64,000 bases of DNA from Cristatella mucedo (GCA_009760855.2 WPIO01000098.1:757501-821500); one strand, 5' to 3'. Positions 1 to 11,570 are shown, numbered from the stretch's first letter. Program-made: numbers and translations. The notes: a model not told the origin generated them from the sequence alone.

Positions 1-513
1 GGCTTGCCTTTACCTTGAGACGGCTTGAGTATGCACACGCAGGTGATCAAGCAGCCAGAGCACAGTCTGGTGAGCTAGCAGCATCGGTATGGTAGGTTTG
101 GTACAGGTGCGCTACAAGAGAGCACTCAAGTTGCTCGAGCATATGCCGGTGCGCCTGCGCATGGCCTGCAGGTGCGCACCAAGGATGGAGCTTTCCTGGT
201 TGCAGCTACAGGCGATTTATCAAGGACAGTAATCATGGCCGGCTCAAGCATTAACTTACAACCACTGCATCTCGCATTCAAATGTGCAACAGTTGAGCAA
301 AGTGAGAAATCTTTCACTTTGATGGTCTTACCTATTCAGTTTCGGCCGAGCTCCAGTGGCTTTAGCCAGTTTGAACCGGACTGCAGGCATTCTACGGCGG
401 CTGCAGTCGACAAATCGACGACGGCCAATCGGTAAGTGCTGCCAACTATCCAATGAAACTATCATCCCACCCTGACACTTGCAGCTATTTCACGCTACGA
501 TCGTGTTTGCTGG
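1..513. other. No recognised feature
   Basis: Mixed-composition DNA with only short ORFs on both strands. I see no domain, repeat family or RNA gene here. Confidence 0.5.
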
Positions 514-592
514 GCAGCAAGTAAAATGCTCCTAGATAGAGATTATGGTCTCTGAGGGCACTTTACCGAGTGCGTTATTACTTATTATCATC
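514..592 (+). mobile_element. LINE-A 3' tail only
   Basis: The stretch reads as a diverged LINE-A tail: a GCAGCAA start, a CTCCTAGATAGAGATTATGG core, CTCTGAGGGCACTTTA, and an end rich in ATTATT. The arms of the tail hairpin (AGAGA and TCTCT) are partly kept. No reverse transcriptase sequence precedes it, so this is a very short 5'-truncated insertion or a decayed one. Confidence 0.7.
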
Positions 593-1579
593 AGTTAGAG
601 GAAAGACCTGACCTAAACAATTCGAAAACTCTGAAGACGTTATCACCCGCGACATTTATGCCGCATTAGCTCTCCTAAGCTTTCCCAAGCCTTTTGATCA
701 GAGACAATTGATAAGTGTAAGCGCCTCACCCTTAGGTTGCAAGCAAAAATCACTTTTAAACTTACTAGTAAGTTGGTCTCAATGTCCAATAATTTGAGAA
801 GGTTTTTTAACAGATAGACCAGAGCCGAAATAAAGTGAAGGCTCAATGCACAGCTGCAGTTGCATGCAGTCTGTATAGAAATAACAGCCTAGATAGTTCT
901 CGGCGATGGCTTCGGCAAACGGGATGCTAGATCATGCTACAACTAGTGAATTGAGCACAAAGACTAATAGTACAAGAAACCCCTTCATGCAGTCTATTCG
1001 AATGACTAGTACTAAGTAGCTGAGCATAAAAAGATGATTTTTTTCAGACAGAGCAGAAATCTGCCGTTCCACCGAGTAGCTGTCCTAACTCACATAACAG
1101 AAATCAGCACTCTCTCCTTGCAATAGACTTTTAAGTGCTTGGAAAGCTTCTTTGTTGTGGAGCCAAGATGCAGACGCAGGCAAGCCCAATAGACCAGTGC
1201 CGTACAAGGCTTTTCCTGCATGATGCATCGAAGGCTGTTTCATCAGTTTGGCTTCTTTCAAAGCCCTACTGCCACGTGGTTAGCATGCTGCCCCAACAGA
1301 AGTCGTCCGAATCAGTGCACCCCATATTTGGACAGGCGAGTTACAGTGTGCTTAAAGACACAGCAATGACTGCATGAGAAATGTGTGAGTGAGCAAAAGC
1401 AATCGCTGTCAGCACCTGAGAAAAGGGAACAACGATGGTACAGGTAGACCGGCCTTGGTGGGCTACGTGAGCTGCCTGTTGGAAGCCCACGTTGGCTCGC
1501 AAGCAGTAGAGCAGTCTAACCTTACTCATCTCTTATGACAAAAGCGTGAGTTGTCCATACGGTCTACTCGTAGCATATT
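593..1579. other. No recognised feature
   Basis: Unique-looking sequence with only short ORFs (up to 80 codons at 1135-1377). I found no motif that supports a gene or an element. Confidence 0.5.
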
Positions 1580-2350
1580 AAAAGCAGGGGGCCGATGCTG
1601 CTGAGTTTCATGCATTACAGTATTCGTCACGTTGACAGTTGACAAGGCAACCAGGGCACTCAGCCATGCTAAAGTTCGTCCGTGCTGCACTTGCTCTAGG
1701 ACTTGGGGATAACCGAACGACACTATTGCGATGCAAGGCTCATGAAAGCTCTTAAGTAACCTCCAAGTTAACGAAAAAGCCCGTCTGACACCACCGTGTA
1801 TAGGTTTTACTCGCAGATGCCCGGACAAGATTGTTTGCCGGAGAGCTAATGGTTTGAAGTATTCAGCTGTCCATAGCTGGAGACTGAGTCGGCTACTCTC
1901 TCTAGCTCAAAACTGTAGTTATCCATCGTGGCCAGCGTTAACACGCATGTCACGTTTTACTCAGGCATCTAGATTCCAGGGTAGAAAGGTTTGTTTGCAC
2001 CGTTAGCTTGGCCGACAGCATAGTGCCAGAGGGAACAGTTGAAAAAATTCAAGCCGACATAACACGGGCTGTGCATGTACACGTGTGGGCCAAGTGCACA
2101 GGTATGAGAATGTGAGTACGACTACGATTCGTAATGATTGCATTACAATTTTCGAATTTAATTCTCAAACATTGGAAGAATGAGTGGTCAGCCCATATCC
2201 GGTGGCTACAAGGACCACTTTCTGAGACCTGTATTACATGATCAATTACTGAGCGCTTGAAGAGCTCCTGCTGACAGTAAACGTTGGAGAAGAGATGTAA
2301 AGTGTGGGCTCACGTCTATGCGGGAAGGTATATCCTACGTTAACGAGTTA
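1580..2350 (+). repeat. Diverged direct repeat, copy 1 (partner at 6290-7100)
   Basis: About 0.77 kb aligns in order with 6290-7100. Shared landmarks are GCCGATGC.GCTGAG, AACC.GGGCACTCAGC, GTTAA.GAAAAAGC, AAGATTGTTTGC, AGCTTGGCCGA.AGCATA, AGGT.TGAGAAT and CAGTAAACITT-type sequence near the end (CAGTAAACGTTGG versus CAGTAAACATTG). The copies have many substitutions and indels, so the duplication is old. No reading frame is kept between the copies. It may be an unnamed interspersed element or a local duplication. Confidence 0.7.
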
Positions 2351-2689
2351 TGGATTTTCCCACTGCCCTGCGCATTACCACCTGCTGCTGACAAGCTTTG
2401 TGTGAGCCTAGTTCACTTATGATCTTTAGTAAGTGCCTTCCAAAGTAGTTGCACCTACATAATAGATCTTTCTTGACCCAACGCTCTCGAAAGCCTTGAA
2501 AGCAGAATGCTGCCAACTATGGTTAGACACACCGTTGTTCTGCTTCCTAAGTGACCCAGGATGTCGATCACTATAGCAAGGATATATATCAGCAGTGCGA
2601 GTCCTTCGGCAGCCACTTGCTAAGGGTCGTATGAGATGCTCGCACATTTTTTATTTCCCACGAAGAAAACAAAGTAGATTTTCGTAATT

Positions 2690-3110
2690 TTATGTTTTCT
2701 AACCAAGCAGTGACAAATAGCAGCACCTGCAGCAGTACCAGTTGTAGAACCAGCAATAGCTGCTGCCGTAGAGGCAGCAGGAGTTTGATAAGCAGCAACG
2801 GTGTCAGCAAAAATGCCAGCAGAATCTGCTGTGGAGGCAATAGCATTTGGGAAAAACTTAGTGGTTTCAGTGAGAGCAGATTTGACAGAACCTAAAGCAG
2901 TGACACATTAAGAAGTTGCGGTGACAACAGCAGCACTACCTGCAGCACTAGCAGCAGCTAGCAGTAGCTACCGACTTAAACGTCTCTTTAAAATCATTAT
3001 CCCTATTAGAAGTAGCAAGAGCTTGACTGCAATGGCGGCTGCAGCCACTGTAGCAGCAGCCACGGCCTTAAGTTGCTCGAGTGGCACACGGTTAAACAGG
3101 GCTAAGTGTG
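2690..3110 (+). repeat. GCA-rich stretch reading as alanine-rich peptide, block 1
   Basis: Runs of AGCAGCA, GCAGTGG and similar words dominate. One forward frame reads as an Ala/Val-rich peptide (for example PAIAAAVEAAGV, then TTAALPAALAAAS, then AAAATVAAATAL), broken by a few stops. Two similar blocks lie at 4380-5400 and 8330-8470. It could be cryptically simple DNA that happens to stay open, or the relic of a low-complexity coding sequence. I favour the first, with low certainty. Confidence 0.5.
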
Positions 3111-3129
3111 ACCGTTTTGCAAATTCAGT

Positions 3130-3375
3130 TAGCTGTTCCATTCCTCTGCTTAATTACCGTTGGTGACAAATTATTTGGCAGGTCCTAGACTGCGGAACTC
3201 CCTTCAGCGGAACTCCCTTCAGCGGTCGTGGGCTGCTAACTTCAGGGATACTACCTCAACAGCTCTACCGACTCTGCCACACTTCCCACTTTCTCTGTGT
3301 TCCTTGAGATGAAGCCTGTTGGCTACAGAATGTGTACCGAAAGCTGGTAAGGCAGTGAGTGTGATATACAATGGT
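3130..3375 (+). mobile_element. LINE-B 3' end fragment
   Basis: It aligns with the better-preserved LINE-B end at 16424-16710: AGCTGT.CCATTCCTC.GCTTAA, GGTGACAAA, GACTG.GGAACTC.CTTC, then CACTTTCTGT and TGTTGGCTAC. The protein part corresponds to the C-terminal LINE motif seen as VGDKSF...LWNSLP in the other copy, but is shifted here. A short tandem (CGGAACTCCCTTCAG, twice near 3195-3225) is inserted. The tail GATATACAATGG matches GCTATACAAAAC of the other copy. Confidence 0.7.
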
Positions 3376-3798
3376 CTCCTACACCCACAAAGCTACACCC
3401 ATAAAGGTAGGGGCAGTTGTAGTCGTACTTTGGCAGCTCTCAGATTAACTACAATACTAGCCCTTGTCCTAGTGGCTCTGATTAGGGCACCTAGAGAGAC
3501 CCGTGAGGTACATGTAGCCAAGCAGAGTTGAGTTGGGTACACACTAGCTAACGAGGAGCAGAGCCAGGCGTCACTCTGACAGCAAGATCCACTCAGGTTA
3601 CAATGAAGATTCGGGCAGACAAAGAGCAGTCAGGATGTGGACCGACTAATGTGCTCAGTAACACAAAGAGTGAAAAGATGGCAAGCTGGCACAGGACCCA
3701 CTTAATAAATTACGGACAGTAACGAATAAGACTGAGAACTGACACCAGGAGCAGGTCCCAGGAAGAAGCAGCCTAGGGCAAGATCAGAAACCAGAAGA

Positions 3799-3803
<5 letters not shown>
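3376..3803. other. No recognised feature
   Basis: Unique-looking sequence up to the (GA)n tract. One 70-codon ORF (3319-3531) overlaps the LINE-B tail and has no recognisable motif. Confidence 0.4.

Positions 3804-3842
<39 letters not shown>
3804..3842 (+). repeat. (GA)n microsatellite
   Basis: About 19 uninterrupted GA units follow AAGAAGAGT. Confidence 0.95.
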
Positions 3843-3846
<4 letters not shown>

Positions 3847-4379
3847 GGCGAGACGACTGACAGAGTACGAGGCTGCAGCTTCCATTGTCGATGCGAGACT
3901 ACACTTCAAATGCACGAGTGGTAAACCTACGCCGACGAAAAGCTAAGTGCAATTGAGACTGTGCTATTTTGTTCTGGTGGCTACTGAGTGAGCTGTTTGT
4001 ATCTTACGGTGCTGCAGCAGTCTACTTTCAGGTTTGGGGCCATTGGTAGTGATGCAGGAGTAGGATAGCTTATTGTAATTTGGTTCTGTGATTTGTCTCT
4101 TACTGACCTCGGTCAGTCTGGGGTGTGCCGCATAAACACGTAGGAAAAATTATTATATTTGTACTACGGGAGTTGGTGCAGTTAACTCTGTTGGTCTGGC
4201 GCATAACCATGCGTACCAGAAACAGTTACTTTTGGCTACCAGTTGTGGCTGCTTGGGTTTTAAACGTACTGCAGTGCTGCATTACACCGTCCATCACTAG
4301 GCAGCCAGGTAACGAACACGAGCACAGTTACCTTGTCACATTGGCACAATCAGAAAGAACTGCATCGGTCGAGGCAGAC
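3843..4379. other. No recognised feature; 112-codon ORF reads through
   Basis: An ORF from 4125 (GTG start) to 4463 includes a hydrophobic stretch (residues about 8-26) and a Gln-rich end created by CAGCAG repeats. It has no recognisable family and no supporting splice or promoter signals. I regard it as chance. Confidence 0.3.
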
Positions 4380-5400
4380 AAAAGAGACAGAGCTGGGGTG
4401 GCATTAGCTCAGTGGTACCAACAACAACTGCAGCAGCAAAAGGAACTGTGGCCACAGCTGTGATAAAAGCTGCGGCTACAAAGTGTTGGCAGTAGAAGAA
4501 TCAGAAGCAACAGTACCAGCAGTGGCATATGGACACTGGTAGCAACAGTTGCCACTGCAGCTGCAGTGGCGGTTACTCCACAGTGTCTATAGACGCAGCA
4601 TAAGCAGTGGAAGTGGCAGAAGCTGGAGTGGCAGCCGAGGAGGTGGCATGATGCGCTGGAATGATGGTGGTGAGTACAGCAGCAGTGCTGATCGTCGTGC
4701 ATGCAGTATTGAGGCCGTCAGCCGCAGAGAAATAAGAGGAAGCAGCACAAATAGCAGTGAAGGCAGCCGCAGTGGCAGCACAAGTAGTAAAACCTACACA
4801 AGGAAAGTTGGAAGAATTTTTGGCAACAGCAGTAGCGGCAGAACCAACTACTGCTGCAGTTGCCATTGCAGCGGCCATCTATGTGACAGCAGCAGCAGAA
4901 CAGACACTTGTGGGACCAACAGCTGCGGCTTCAGAAGCAGAAGTGCCCACGGTGCAACGGTTAATCCTGGCAGTGGCCTATACAGTATTGTGCGAGAGTG
5001 TACGTAGCTCTTTTACCTCTCAGAAGCAAAAAACTAGTCTCAGAAAGCTAGTGACTTTATTCCGTGAAAAGAAGTGTAACTGAGCAGTAGCACCTTTGCA
5101 CGGCCAAACACGGAGCCCTGAGATAGCCCAGCAGCAGCATGAGCAACAGTAGAGAAAGCCACGGCAGAAGTGGAAGCAGGCAAAAACTGCATCAGGAAAG
5201 CAAGAAAGAGGTAAACTAAATGCTGTAGTCGCAGCAGCAACCCCGGGTGTTTCAGCAATTGCAGCAGCCGTCTATGCAATATTAGTGGCTGCAGCAGCAG
5301 CAGAACGGATAATACTGGCATCAACCACCGAGGCTTCATTAGCACAAGTGGCAGCAGCACAATTGTCAATTGAGGCAGTGGAAGATACAGAACAATAGTG
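4380..5400 (+). repeat. GCA-rich stretch reading as alanine-rich peptide, block 2
   Basis: The longest GCA-rich block. The forward frame at 4757-5083 (108 codons) is Ala/Val-rich (AVAIAAAIYVTAAAEQTL, then a charged basic end). A second piece at 5209-5397 in a related frame reads AIAAAVYAILVAAAAAER and ends at TAG. The two pieces resemble each other (AIAAAxY, then AAAExxx), which suggests an internal duplication of about 450 bp. The frames in between are broken. The opposite strand reads as Leu-rich or Cys/His-rich peptide for purely compositional reasons. No promoter or splice structure is evident. Confidence 0.5.
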
Positions 5401-6289
5401 TGCGAGAGTGAAAGTAATTTGTCTGCCCATTAGAAGCAGAAACTGAGCACTAGTGAGCTAGTTACTTCCTTCCTCGACACAAGCAAGCACTAAGCAGGCC
5501 AATTATTGGCCAGTTCTGGTGAAAACCATACATTATCTGGAAAAAAGAAGTGAAAGAGCAAGCGGAGCACGCGGCTCGAGAATCATTCTAAATCCCCCAA
5601 CGGACTGACCAGTTTGCGAAGCCCTAAGTGAGTCAAGTTCGGCAGTCCGCCCAGGCTAGCCTTTCTCACGGTCAGACCATCGCTAGTGCTTCTCGCCGGC
5701 AAAGTTCATCGCCGTCATAATGCTTCCTCGTTTGATGCCGGTTCGGCATGGCTTGGCTTTCACTGCTAGCAGGCAGCAGTGGCCCAGGCAAGAGCCCAGG
5801 CCCGAGCAGGCAGGGTGAGTATGCACCATGCATGCATGGCAGCCGATCAGGGCCATCATGCCTTAGCTAAAACAGCTAATACTTTTTTGATCTGTGGCTT
5901 AAGCGGGCTGCACTGATCGCCCGATGCATGCACTGAAACGTCTGCCTCTGGCAGTCCGTCTGGCAGAGCAGCAGTTAAGTCGCTTAGAATTGAGAAGTGA
6001 TGTGGCAGCATGCGCAGTTAAAACAGTATAAGCCTGGAGGCATAATCTTGCAGCTAACTGCGATTTTGAGGACAGTTAAGCCAAGCAAGTTACCATTATC
6101 AGTAGGTGGACAGCATGCAGCCAGTAATGGGAGGATTAAACTTTTGGGCGTGGACGCAAAGCTGAAGCTCGAGGCACACCGAGACACCGTGCAGGCAAGC
6201 AAAGGGTGACAGCGAAACAAGTGTGCCTTGTCCTTCTCTGAGAATCGAACTGCAATCTTTGTACCTAAGCTTGCACTACCCATAGCAAC
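5401..6289. other. No recognised feature
   Basis: Unique-looking sequence. Short ORFs overlap on both strands near 5984-6295 but carry no recognisable motif. Confidence 0.4.
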
Positions 6290-7100
6290 AAGCAAGAAGG
6301 GTGCCGATGCGGCTGAGATTCCTGCTTTGCACTTTCCTTGCCGTTTGATAATTCACAAGGTAACCGGGGCACTCAGCAATGCTGCAGTTTTTCCCTGCTG
6401 CGCTTGAGTCGTGACACACAGAAGGCCGGCGGACATCTGGGTACAAATGTGATGGTGGGCTAACGAATGCTCTTATCTAACTGCCTAGTTAAGGAAAAAG
6501 CACAGCTAAAACTGCTGAATATACGCTCATCTCACTTATGCGCAGTTAAGATTGTTTGCTGAAGGGCTGATGGTCTAAACAACTCAGTAGGCGGTAGCAG
6601 CAAGGTGAATCAGCATCCTCATATGTTAGCTATCATGCTTGAGTTAGCTCTCACAGTCACGTAACGCTCTACTCATCCATTTGCATTCCAGCGTTGTCAA
6701 GTTGTGGACACTGCAGCTTGGCCGAGAGCATAATTCTGCATTGTGCTGCTGAAGAAAATTCAATCACACACGGCCAAATCACACGTAAAGGTTGCATCCA
6801 CAGGTGTGAGAATATAATGATAAAAACAGTGCACATGGTTTTGCAATTTTTTCACATTTTATTTTCACCAGCGAATACAAGTATTCAACGTCCTTACCCC
6901 GGTTGATTTCAGGAACACTAGATGTGACCCCTCATACACGAGTTCTTAAGTAGCCCCACGAAGCTCCCACTGCCAGTAAACATTGATTGGTGGAGGTGGC
7001 ACGGCAGCTAACTCTCCTGTTTGCGAAGCTATACCCGACATGCCAGGTGATCACATTAACCTGATAAGTGAAACTTTTCAGGTTACTGTGATAGTCAGTG
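6290..7100 (+). repeat. Diverged direct repeat, copy 2 (partner at 1580-2350)
   Basis: It is collinear with 1580-2350 (see the landmarks there). Copy 2 has its own small insertions. There are no clear terminal inverted repeats or target duplications, so I cannot say whether it is a transposon or a segmental duplication. Confidence 0.7.
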
Positions 7101-7257
7101 TCTCCTCATTTGCCTTTGCCTGCTAGGCCAAACTGTATCTGATTTTCTATTTCAAGCTTCGTAATCCCATATGGCTAAACCATGTGCATCGATTCTCTTA
7201 AACTGAATTTAGTGGACGAGTATACAGAACTTTTTCGTAATTTACTATACCAGCGAC

Positions 7258-7306
7258 CTATAATGTAAGGGCACTTTATCAAGTGCATTATTATTATTAT
7301 AAATAG
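7258..7306 (+). mobile_element. LINE-A tail remnant
   Basis: TAATGTAAGGGCACTTTATC followed by AAGTGCATTATTATTAT matches the last part of the LINE-A 3' tail. The AGAGATTGAGTTCTCT core is deleted. Confidence 0.6.
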
Positions 7307-8329
7307 CAATTTATTATTTGTTACGGTACAGTGAAATGAGGGTCTAACAAAGAGTCGATGCTCTAGACACTCCGGAAGTTCATGTGCAGGCTAAGTAATA
7401 TACGATATGAACGCTGAAACCTTGAGAATATGAACTAACTACCTTTAGGCATACCAAAAATAACATACACACAAATCTCTTCAAAACCGATACTATTCAG
7501 TGGCAAACGCTAATCAACTCTAAAAACCAAGCCATATCTTGAGTGCTCACCTGCTTGTGTCATGTCGCGTCCTCATAAACGATCAGCTGTCCCTAGGCTG
7601 GCCATAATAGAAGTTGACAAAGCGTCTGACAGAGATCCCCCTCGTAGATGCTGGCATATCCTGTGCTTGAGAGACGATGCTGAAAGTACATCGATTCTGG
7701 TAAAAGTTCGTTGAAAAGCTGTCACACTTCAAAAGAATTGGGACAAGAGTGAAAGCTAAAGGTGAATTTGAGAGCCGTCTGGAACTGACATAGAGACAGA
7801 CATACGCCGGGCAGCTTGACGTTCATTATTTCATCCGAATTAAGCGGATTACAAAAGCAACACATTTAATAGTGCAGGAAACCGTGATGTGGTACGCCAA
7901 AGGGTTTTGAACAGTAGTCTTTAGAAACGTGCTCCACCTTTTCTGTAGCCTGCCATAATATCCCTGCCTCTATTTTTCTCCCTACTCATCTCTCCCCTTT
8001 TCGATTTTCACTCAGTTTTTCTCTCTCTTTCTATATCCACTTTGTTTTTCAGTGATTTCACAACTCACACTCACACACTGGCTTGCCCACGAGCTTCAAC
8101 TGTGTGACGTGATCTTCCCCATATTGTTATTAGCAAAACCCAAGCTTTTGTACTGAGGAGAAATTGCCTAATATAATTGCACAGCTATAAGATCACCAAC
8201 TTTACCACTGCCTTTTAATATCGTGCAGTTAACCTCACACGTAATTATTTATAATGGAGGCAAGCAACTAAGTGGACGTTATGCTCGCAAGTTTGTAATT
8301 GCATACAAACACACTTAAGTAGCTTTCGG
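7307..8329. other. No recognised feature
   Basis: Unique-looking sequence, including a pyrimidine-rich stretch near 7965-8050. No gene or element is supported. Confidence 0.45.
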
Positions 8330-8470
8330 TGAGGCTACTGTTTGGTTTACCTAGCAGTGGAAAAAGAGGAAACAGATGCGGTAACAGTGGCAGAAAAAGC
8401 AGCAGCAGAAGCATTGGGTTAGCAACAACAGCAGTAGCACAGATGGCAACGGATAGGGCAGGTGTAACAC
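8330..8470 (+). repeat. GCA-rich stretch reading as alanine-rich peptide, block 3
   Basis: A short block with AGCAGTGG, GCAGCAGCAG and CAGTAGCACAG words. The forward frame reads AVTVAEKAAAEALG before a stop. It lies about 1.2 kb after direct-repeat copy 2, while block 1 lies about 0.3 kb after copy 1, so the blocks may be part of one ancient duplicated unit. Confidence 0.4.
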
Positions 8471-9684
8471 CATTCTGCATTCTGACCAGTCATAGATCGC
8501 ATCGCAGATTCTCATCACATCGGATGCAGAGCAATCAACGATAAGGCAGGTATTACTGATTAGCGCGATTCAGCTTGCCATCTCAAATTGGCGCTCGAAG
8601 GAAGCAGCTAACGAACATCAAGTCACTCCTGACGATGCCACAATAAACTCGAACCCACAACCCCATCAGTAATTCAAAAACATAAGCAGATTTTGAAGTA
8701 ATTAATCAGAAATACGTTGTAAAAAATTGTTATCTTGGGCATTAAACGAGGGCTATGTGCGACTAAAAAACAGTAGTCACTCAAAATTTGACAGGAACCA
8801 AAGTTTTGAAGTTGCTCAGAAAACCTCCAAAGTGTTTTATTACCTTTTCTACGACTTTACTAAATGTATTCATATTTTTTGTTCAACAGATTAAAATTTT
8901 TTGCACAGGGATCTTTCAGACTTTCTCTTTCCTCGTGAGTAGCTGTAGGAGACACGTGGTCATAAATCGCAAGATATCGTAAGTTCGCTGAGAATGCTAT
9001 TCAAAAACATTGCCATTGTTATTACTTTTATTCTCACTTCCTTCTACCTCATCGCCTTGCCATGCCATTTCTGTTCTCCTGGACCAAGTCAAAACACTAT
9101 GCAGCAATGGGAGCTGGTTAAGCTAGCTTATGACAAGCCACACCTGCCTGATTTCCATAACGAGACTATTCAATCCTGCTCAGCAGTTCAGCTAGACACT
9201 ATGATCTTCACACTGATCTTCTTGTAAACCCAATACAGCACTTCCATTCAGGTGTGCCATCTGCAATTACTTGCGAGAAAACCAGATCCTGTTCATCAAA
9301 AGCAGAGCCGTGAGTGACATCGGTAGGGCATTGCTCGTTCGTACCTTCACCGTCAGTCGGCGACCAAAGCTGTTGCGCTGCAGGTCGCAGACTGTAAAGC
9401 TGACTTTCAAAATTCCCACACAACTACATCTACTCTCCAGCTGCTGACTAAGGAAATCCTTTCCAGCCGTGCTGAGCTGCAACAGTCACGCACGTGACTT
9501 CATAGCCAACCCTCTTAACTCAGCTGTGAGTTATCTTCCTTTCTTCTTGCTTGCCAAGATTTAAGTCTCTTAGCTGTAGGATGCATAGTGAATGGCACGT
9601 AGCTGAAGCATTAAGTGCACCACAAGAAACTTTCCTCCAACACAGTCACTTATACTTTGAGGCTATGTCAATATGTAGAATGAG
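8471..9684. other. No recognised feature
   Basis: AT-rich then mixed sequence. Short ORFs only; none shows a domain. Confidence 0.45.
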
Positions 9685-9693
9685 GTGCATTCA

Positions 9694-10095
9694 ATGCATT
9701 ACCGACTTCATCAAGGCATGGTGACAAGTGATATATACAGACACTTTTCCATCAAGTGTTCATTGATAATACAAATGGAGGCCTGTGTCACTGGTGTTAT
9801 GAACGAGCACGCACAGCTCTTTAAAGTAGCCATGGTGGTTGCAATTCTTTTTACCTGGTACACTCTCCCCTTCTCTCGAAAAAAGGTCGAACGAGTGCTA
9901 CACGTGGGGATTGCAGGCAGATCCAACTGCTTAGTTGAACCTGTACTGCTGAAAGGTCAAATGCACAAGTTGTGCTGTCATGTTAGATTGAGCCAGTTGC
10001 ACGCCAGTCAGTTGTGCCCGGGCTGCGCACGAAGGGCTCTTTCTCAGTCGCCCTTACAGGTGGTTTATCGAAGTCACGGCCAGCCCGATGAGTAA
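9694..10095 (+). CDS. Unassigned 133-codon ORF, probably chance
   Basis: The first ATG of this open frame is at 9694; a GTG three codons upstream could also be counted. The peptide has a hydrophobic segment around residues 46-60 (VAMVVAILFTWYTL) and a Cys-containing C-terminal half (KLCCHVR, QLCPGCARRAL). I recognise no family. There is no convincing TATA box, splice site or poly(A) signal tied to it, and a 71-codon ORF overlaps on the other strand. An ORF of this length is expected by chance in 64 kb of mixed-composition DNA. It is listed because it is one of the longest frames outside repeats. Confidence 0.12.
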   Translation: MHYRLHQGMVTSDIYRHFSIKCSLIIQMEACVTGVMNEHAQLFKVAMVVAILFTWYTLPFSRKKVERVLHVGIAGRSNCLVEPVLLKGQMHKLCCHVRLSQLHASQLCPGCARRALSQSPLQVVYRSHGQPDE

Positions 10096-10557
10096 TAAGC
10101 AGCAGCTTCTCCTAGCTTTTATGTCTGCATGGTTGAGCAAAGTAATAAGTCTCCTTATTCAACGGTTTCACGTATTTAGTTTTGGCATTTAACATTGACT
10201 ACTAGACTGATCAGAAGTGTTTACTCACTATCCAGATAATTGGATTGCTAAGAGCCTTTACCAGCTCATTAGCCTCTACATGGGCACACAGTACGAGTTA
10301 CTTCGATCATGGATAGAAAACTCAGCATGATGACCCAGTATTAGCGGCATAATTCTCGTTGTGTTAAGGAATAGAGCATACTGAGCTGTGGCAGGTGCAG
10401 TTTCACAGTGGTGTTACAGTGGGCAGCACCAGTGCTGCAAGAAAGCCAAAATGCTGCCTGGTGCAATGCCTTGTGCAGCCTGCCATGACAGAGACAGCTG
10501 CTATATTCTAGAGCATACGAACACACTGTTTGTATATGGCCTAGTGCCTATGTGCAT
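10096..10557. other. No recognised feature
   Basis: Unique-looking sequence leading into the TG tract. Confidence 0.4.
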
Positions 10558-10672
10558 AACTGTGACTGTCCGTGTATATGCGTGCGTGCTTCTGTATGTG
10601 TGTGTGTGTGTGTGTGTGTACACGCACATGAGTGTATGCGTGTGTGTTTGGGTGAGCATGTATGCATGTGTG

Positions 10673-10717
<45 letters not shown>

Positions 10718-10725
10718 TTTTACAC
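10558..10725 (+). repeat. (TG)n microsatellite, interrupted
   Basis: Two pure TG runs (around 10597-10619 and 10680-10712) are joined by TG-rich sequence with CA, CG and TA variants. Long His/Thr or Cys/Val ORFs across it are artefacts of the repeat. Confidence 0.95.
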
Positions 10726-10771
10726 GAGTACACGTGTGGATGGACATGAGTGTGGGTCTACATCCAAGGTT

Positions 10772-10872
10772 GTAGGACATTTCTCCCCCTAGATGTTTGC
10801 CTCCTGGACATTCCCACCCCGTGAACCTAAAACATTTACCTCCGAATCGGGGTAGGGCATTTCCACGTATGC
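10772..10872 (+). repeat. Degenerate ACATTTCC array, left arm
   Basis: Spaced words GGACATTTCTCCCCCT, GGACATTCCCACCCC, AACATTTACCTCC and GGCATTTCC recur about every 25 bp. The inverse pattern (GGAAATGTCC and relatives) occurs at 11457-11570. Together they form inverted arrays around a 0.6-kb core. Confidence 0.6.
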
Positions 10873-10898
10873 TGATCAATATATAACAAAGAATATGG

Positions 10899-10919
10899 AT
10901 ATATATATATATATATATA
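10899..10919. repeat. (TA)n microsatellite
   Basis: An uninterrupted AT dinucleotide run of about 21 bp. Confidence 0.9.
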
Positions 10920-11290
10920 CATGATTAAATGAAGTTCATGCTCTAAAAAAATAAACTAAACTCAGTATAATTAGAAGAATAGATGGATCGGAAAGATGTT
11001 TCGAATGGAGCGAGTGGCAGCGGCGGTTGTGGCGGCTGCGACAGCAGCTAGCTATACAGTTTGACCCTATGAAAGTTAGCTCCCGCTCAACGCCACCAGG
11101 CACGCGTTTGTACCCGTCAAAGCCGGCGCTCGCTACGGCATGCCGCTCGTTCCTGCAAAGGAGGGCTAAACCTCAGAGGTCTACTGAGTATAACTCAACC
11201 TCAAGAGATTTAGTTATGCCCTAGTACACATTAACTAAAGCTTGCAATGCTGGCAAGGGTGAATTTAGGCGGCAGAGGCACAGCCCAACC

Positions 11291-11445
11291 TGAACCCTAA
11301 AATCTAAACATGAAACCCAAAAACCAAAAAGTCTAAGCCCTAAACCGTAAACCCTAAAACCCTAACCCATAAGAAACCTAAACGCTAAACCCTCAAAACC
11401 CTAAACCTTAAAACCCTAAACACTAAGCTCTACAACCTAAACCCG
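11291..11445 (+). repeat. Degenerate telomere-like CCCTAAA tract
   Basis: Roughly 20 imperfect units such as CCCTAAA, CCCTAAAA, CCCTAAC and CCTAAAC. The consensus is close to CCCTAAA (the complement of TTTAGGG), with some CCCTAA. Units vary, the tract is short, and ordinary sequence continues on both sides. It is therefore an interstitial telomere-like repeat or a minisatellite, not a chromosome end. Confidence 0.75.
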
Positions 11446-11456
11446 AAATCATATAC

Positions 11457-11570
11457 CGGGGGGTGTCGAAATATCCTACCCCAGGAGAAATATCCAGGGG
11501 AAATGTCAGAGGGAAATGTCCGGGGAAGGGAAACGTCTTGGGGCGGTGGTAATGTCCGTACCCACACATG
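11457..11570 (-). repeat. Degenerate ACATTTCC array, right arm (inverted)
   Basis: GGAGAAATATCC, GGGGAAATGTC, GGGAAATGTCC and GGGAAACGTC words are the inverse of those at 10772-10872. Confidence 0.6.

Noticed and set aside
4549-5007. 152-codon Ser/Arg-rich ORF
   Set aside because: It is a frame of the GCA-rich low-complexity block, with equally long ORFs in other frames and on the other strand.
10541-10879. His/Thr-rich and Cys/Val-rich ORFs
   Set aside because: They are translations of the (TG)n tract, open on both strands.
11291-11445. Chromosome end or true telomere
   Set aside because: The units are degenerate, the tract is about 155 bp, and ordinary DNA continues on both sides.
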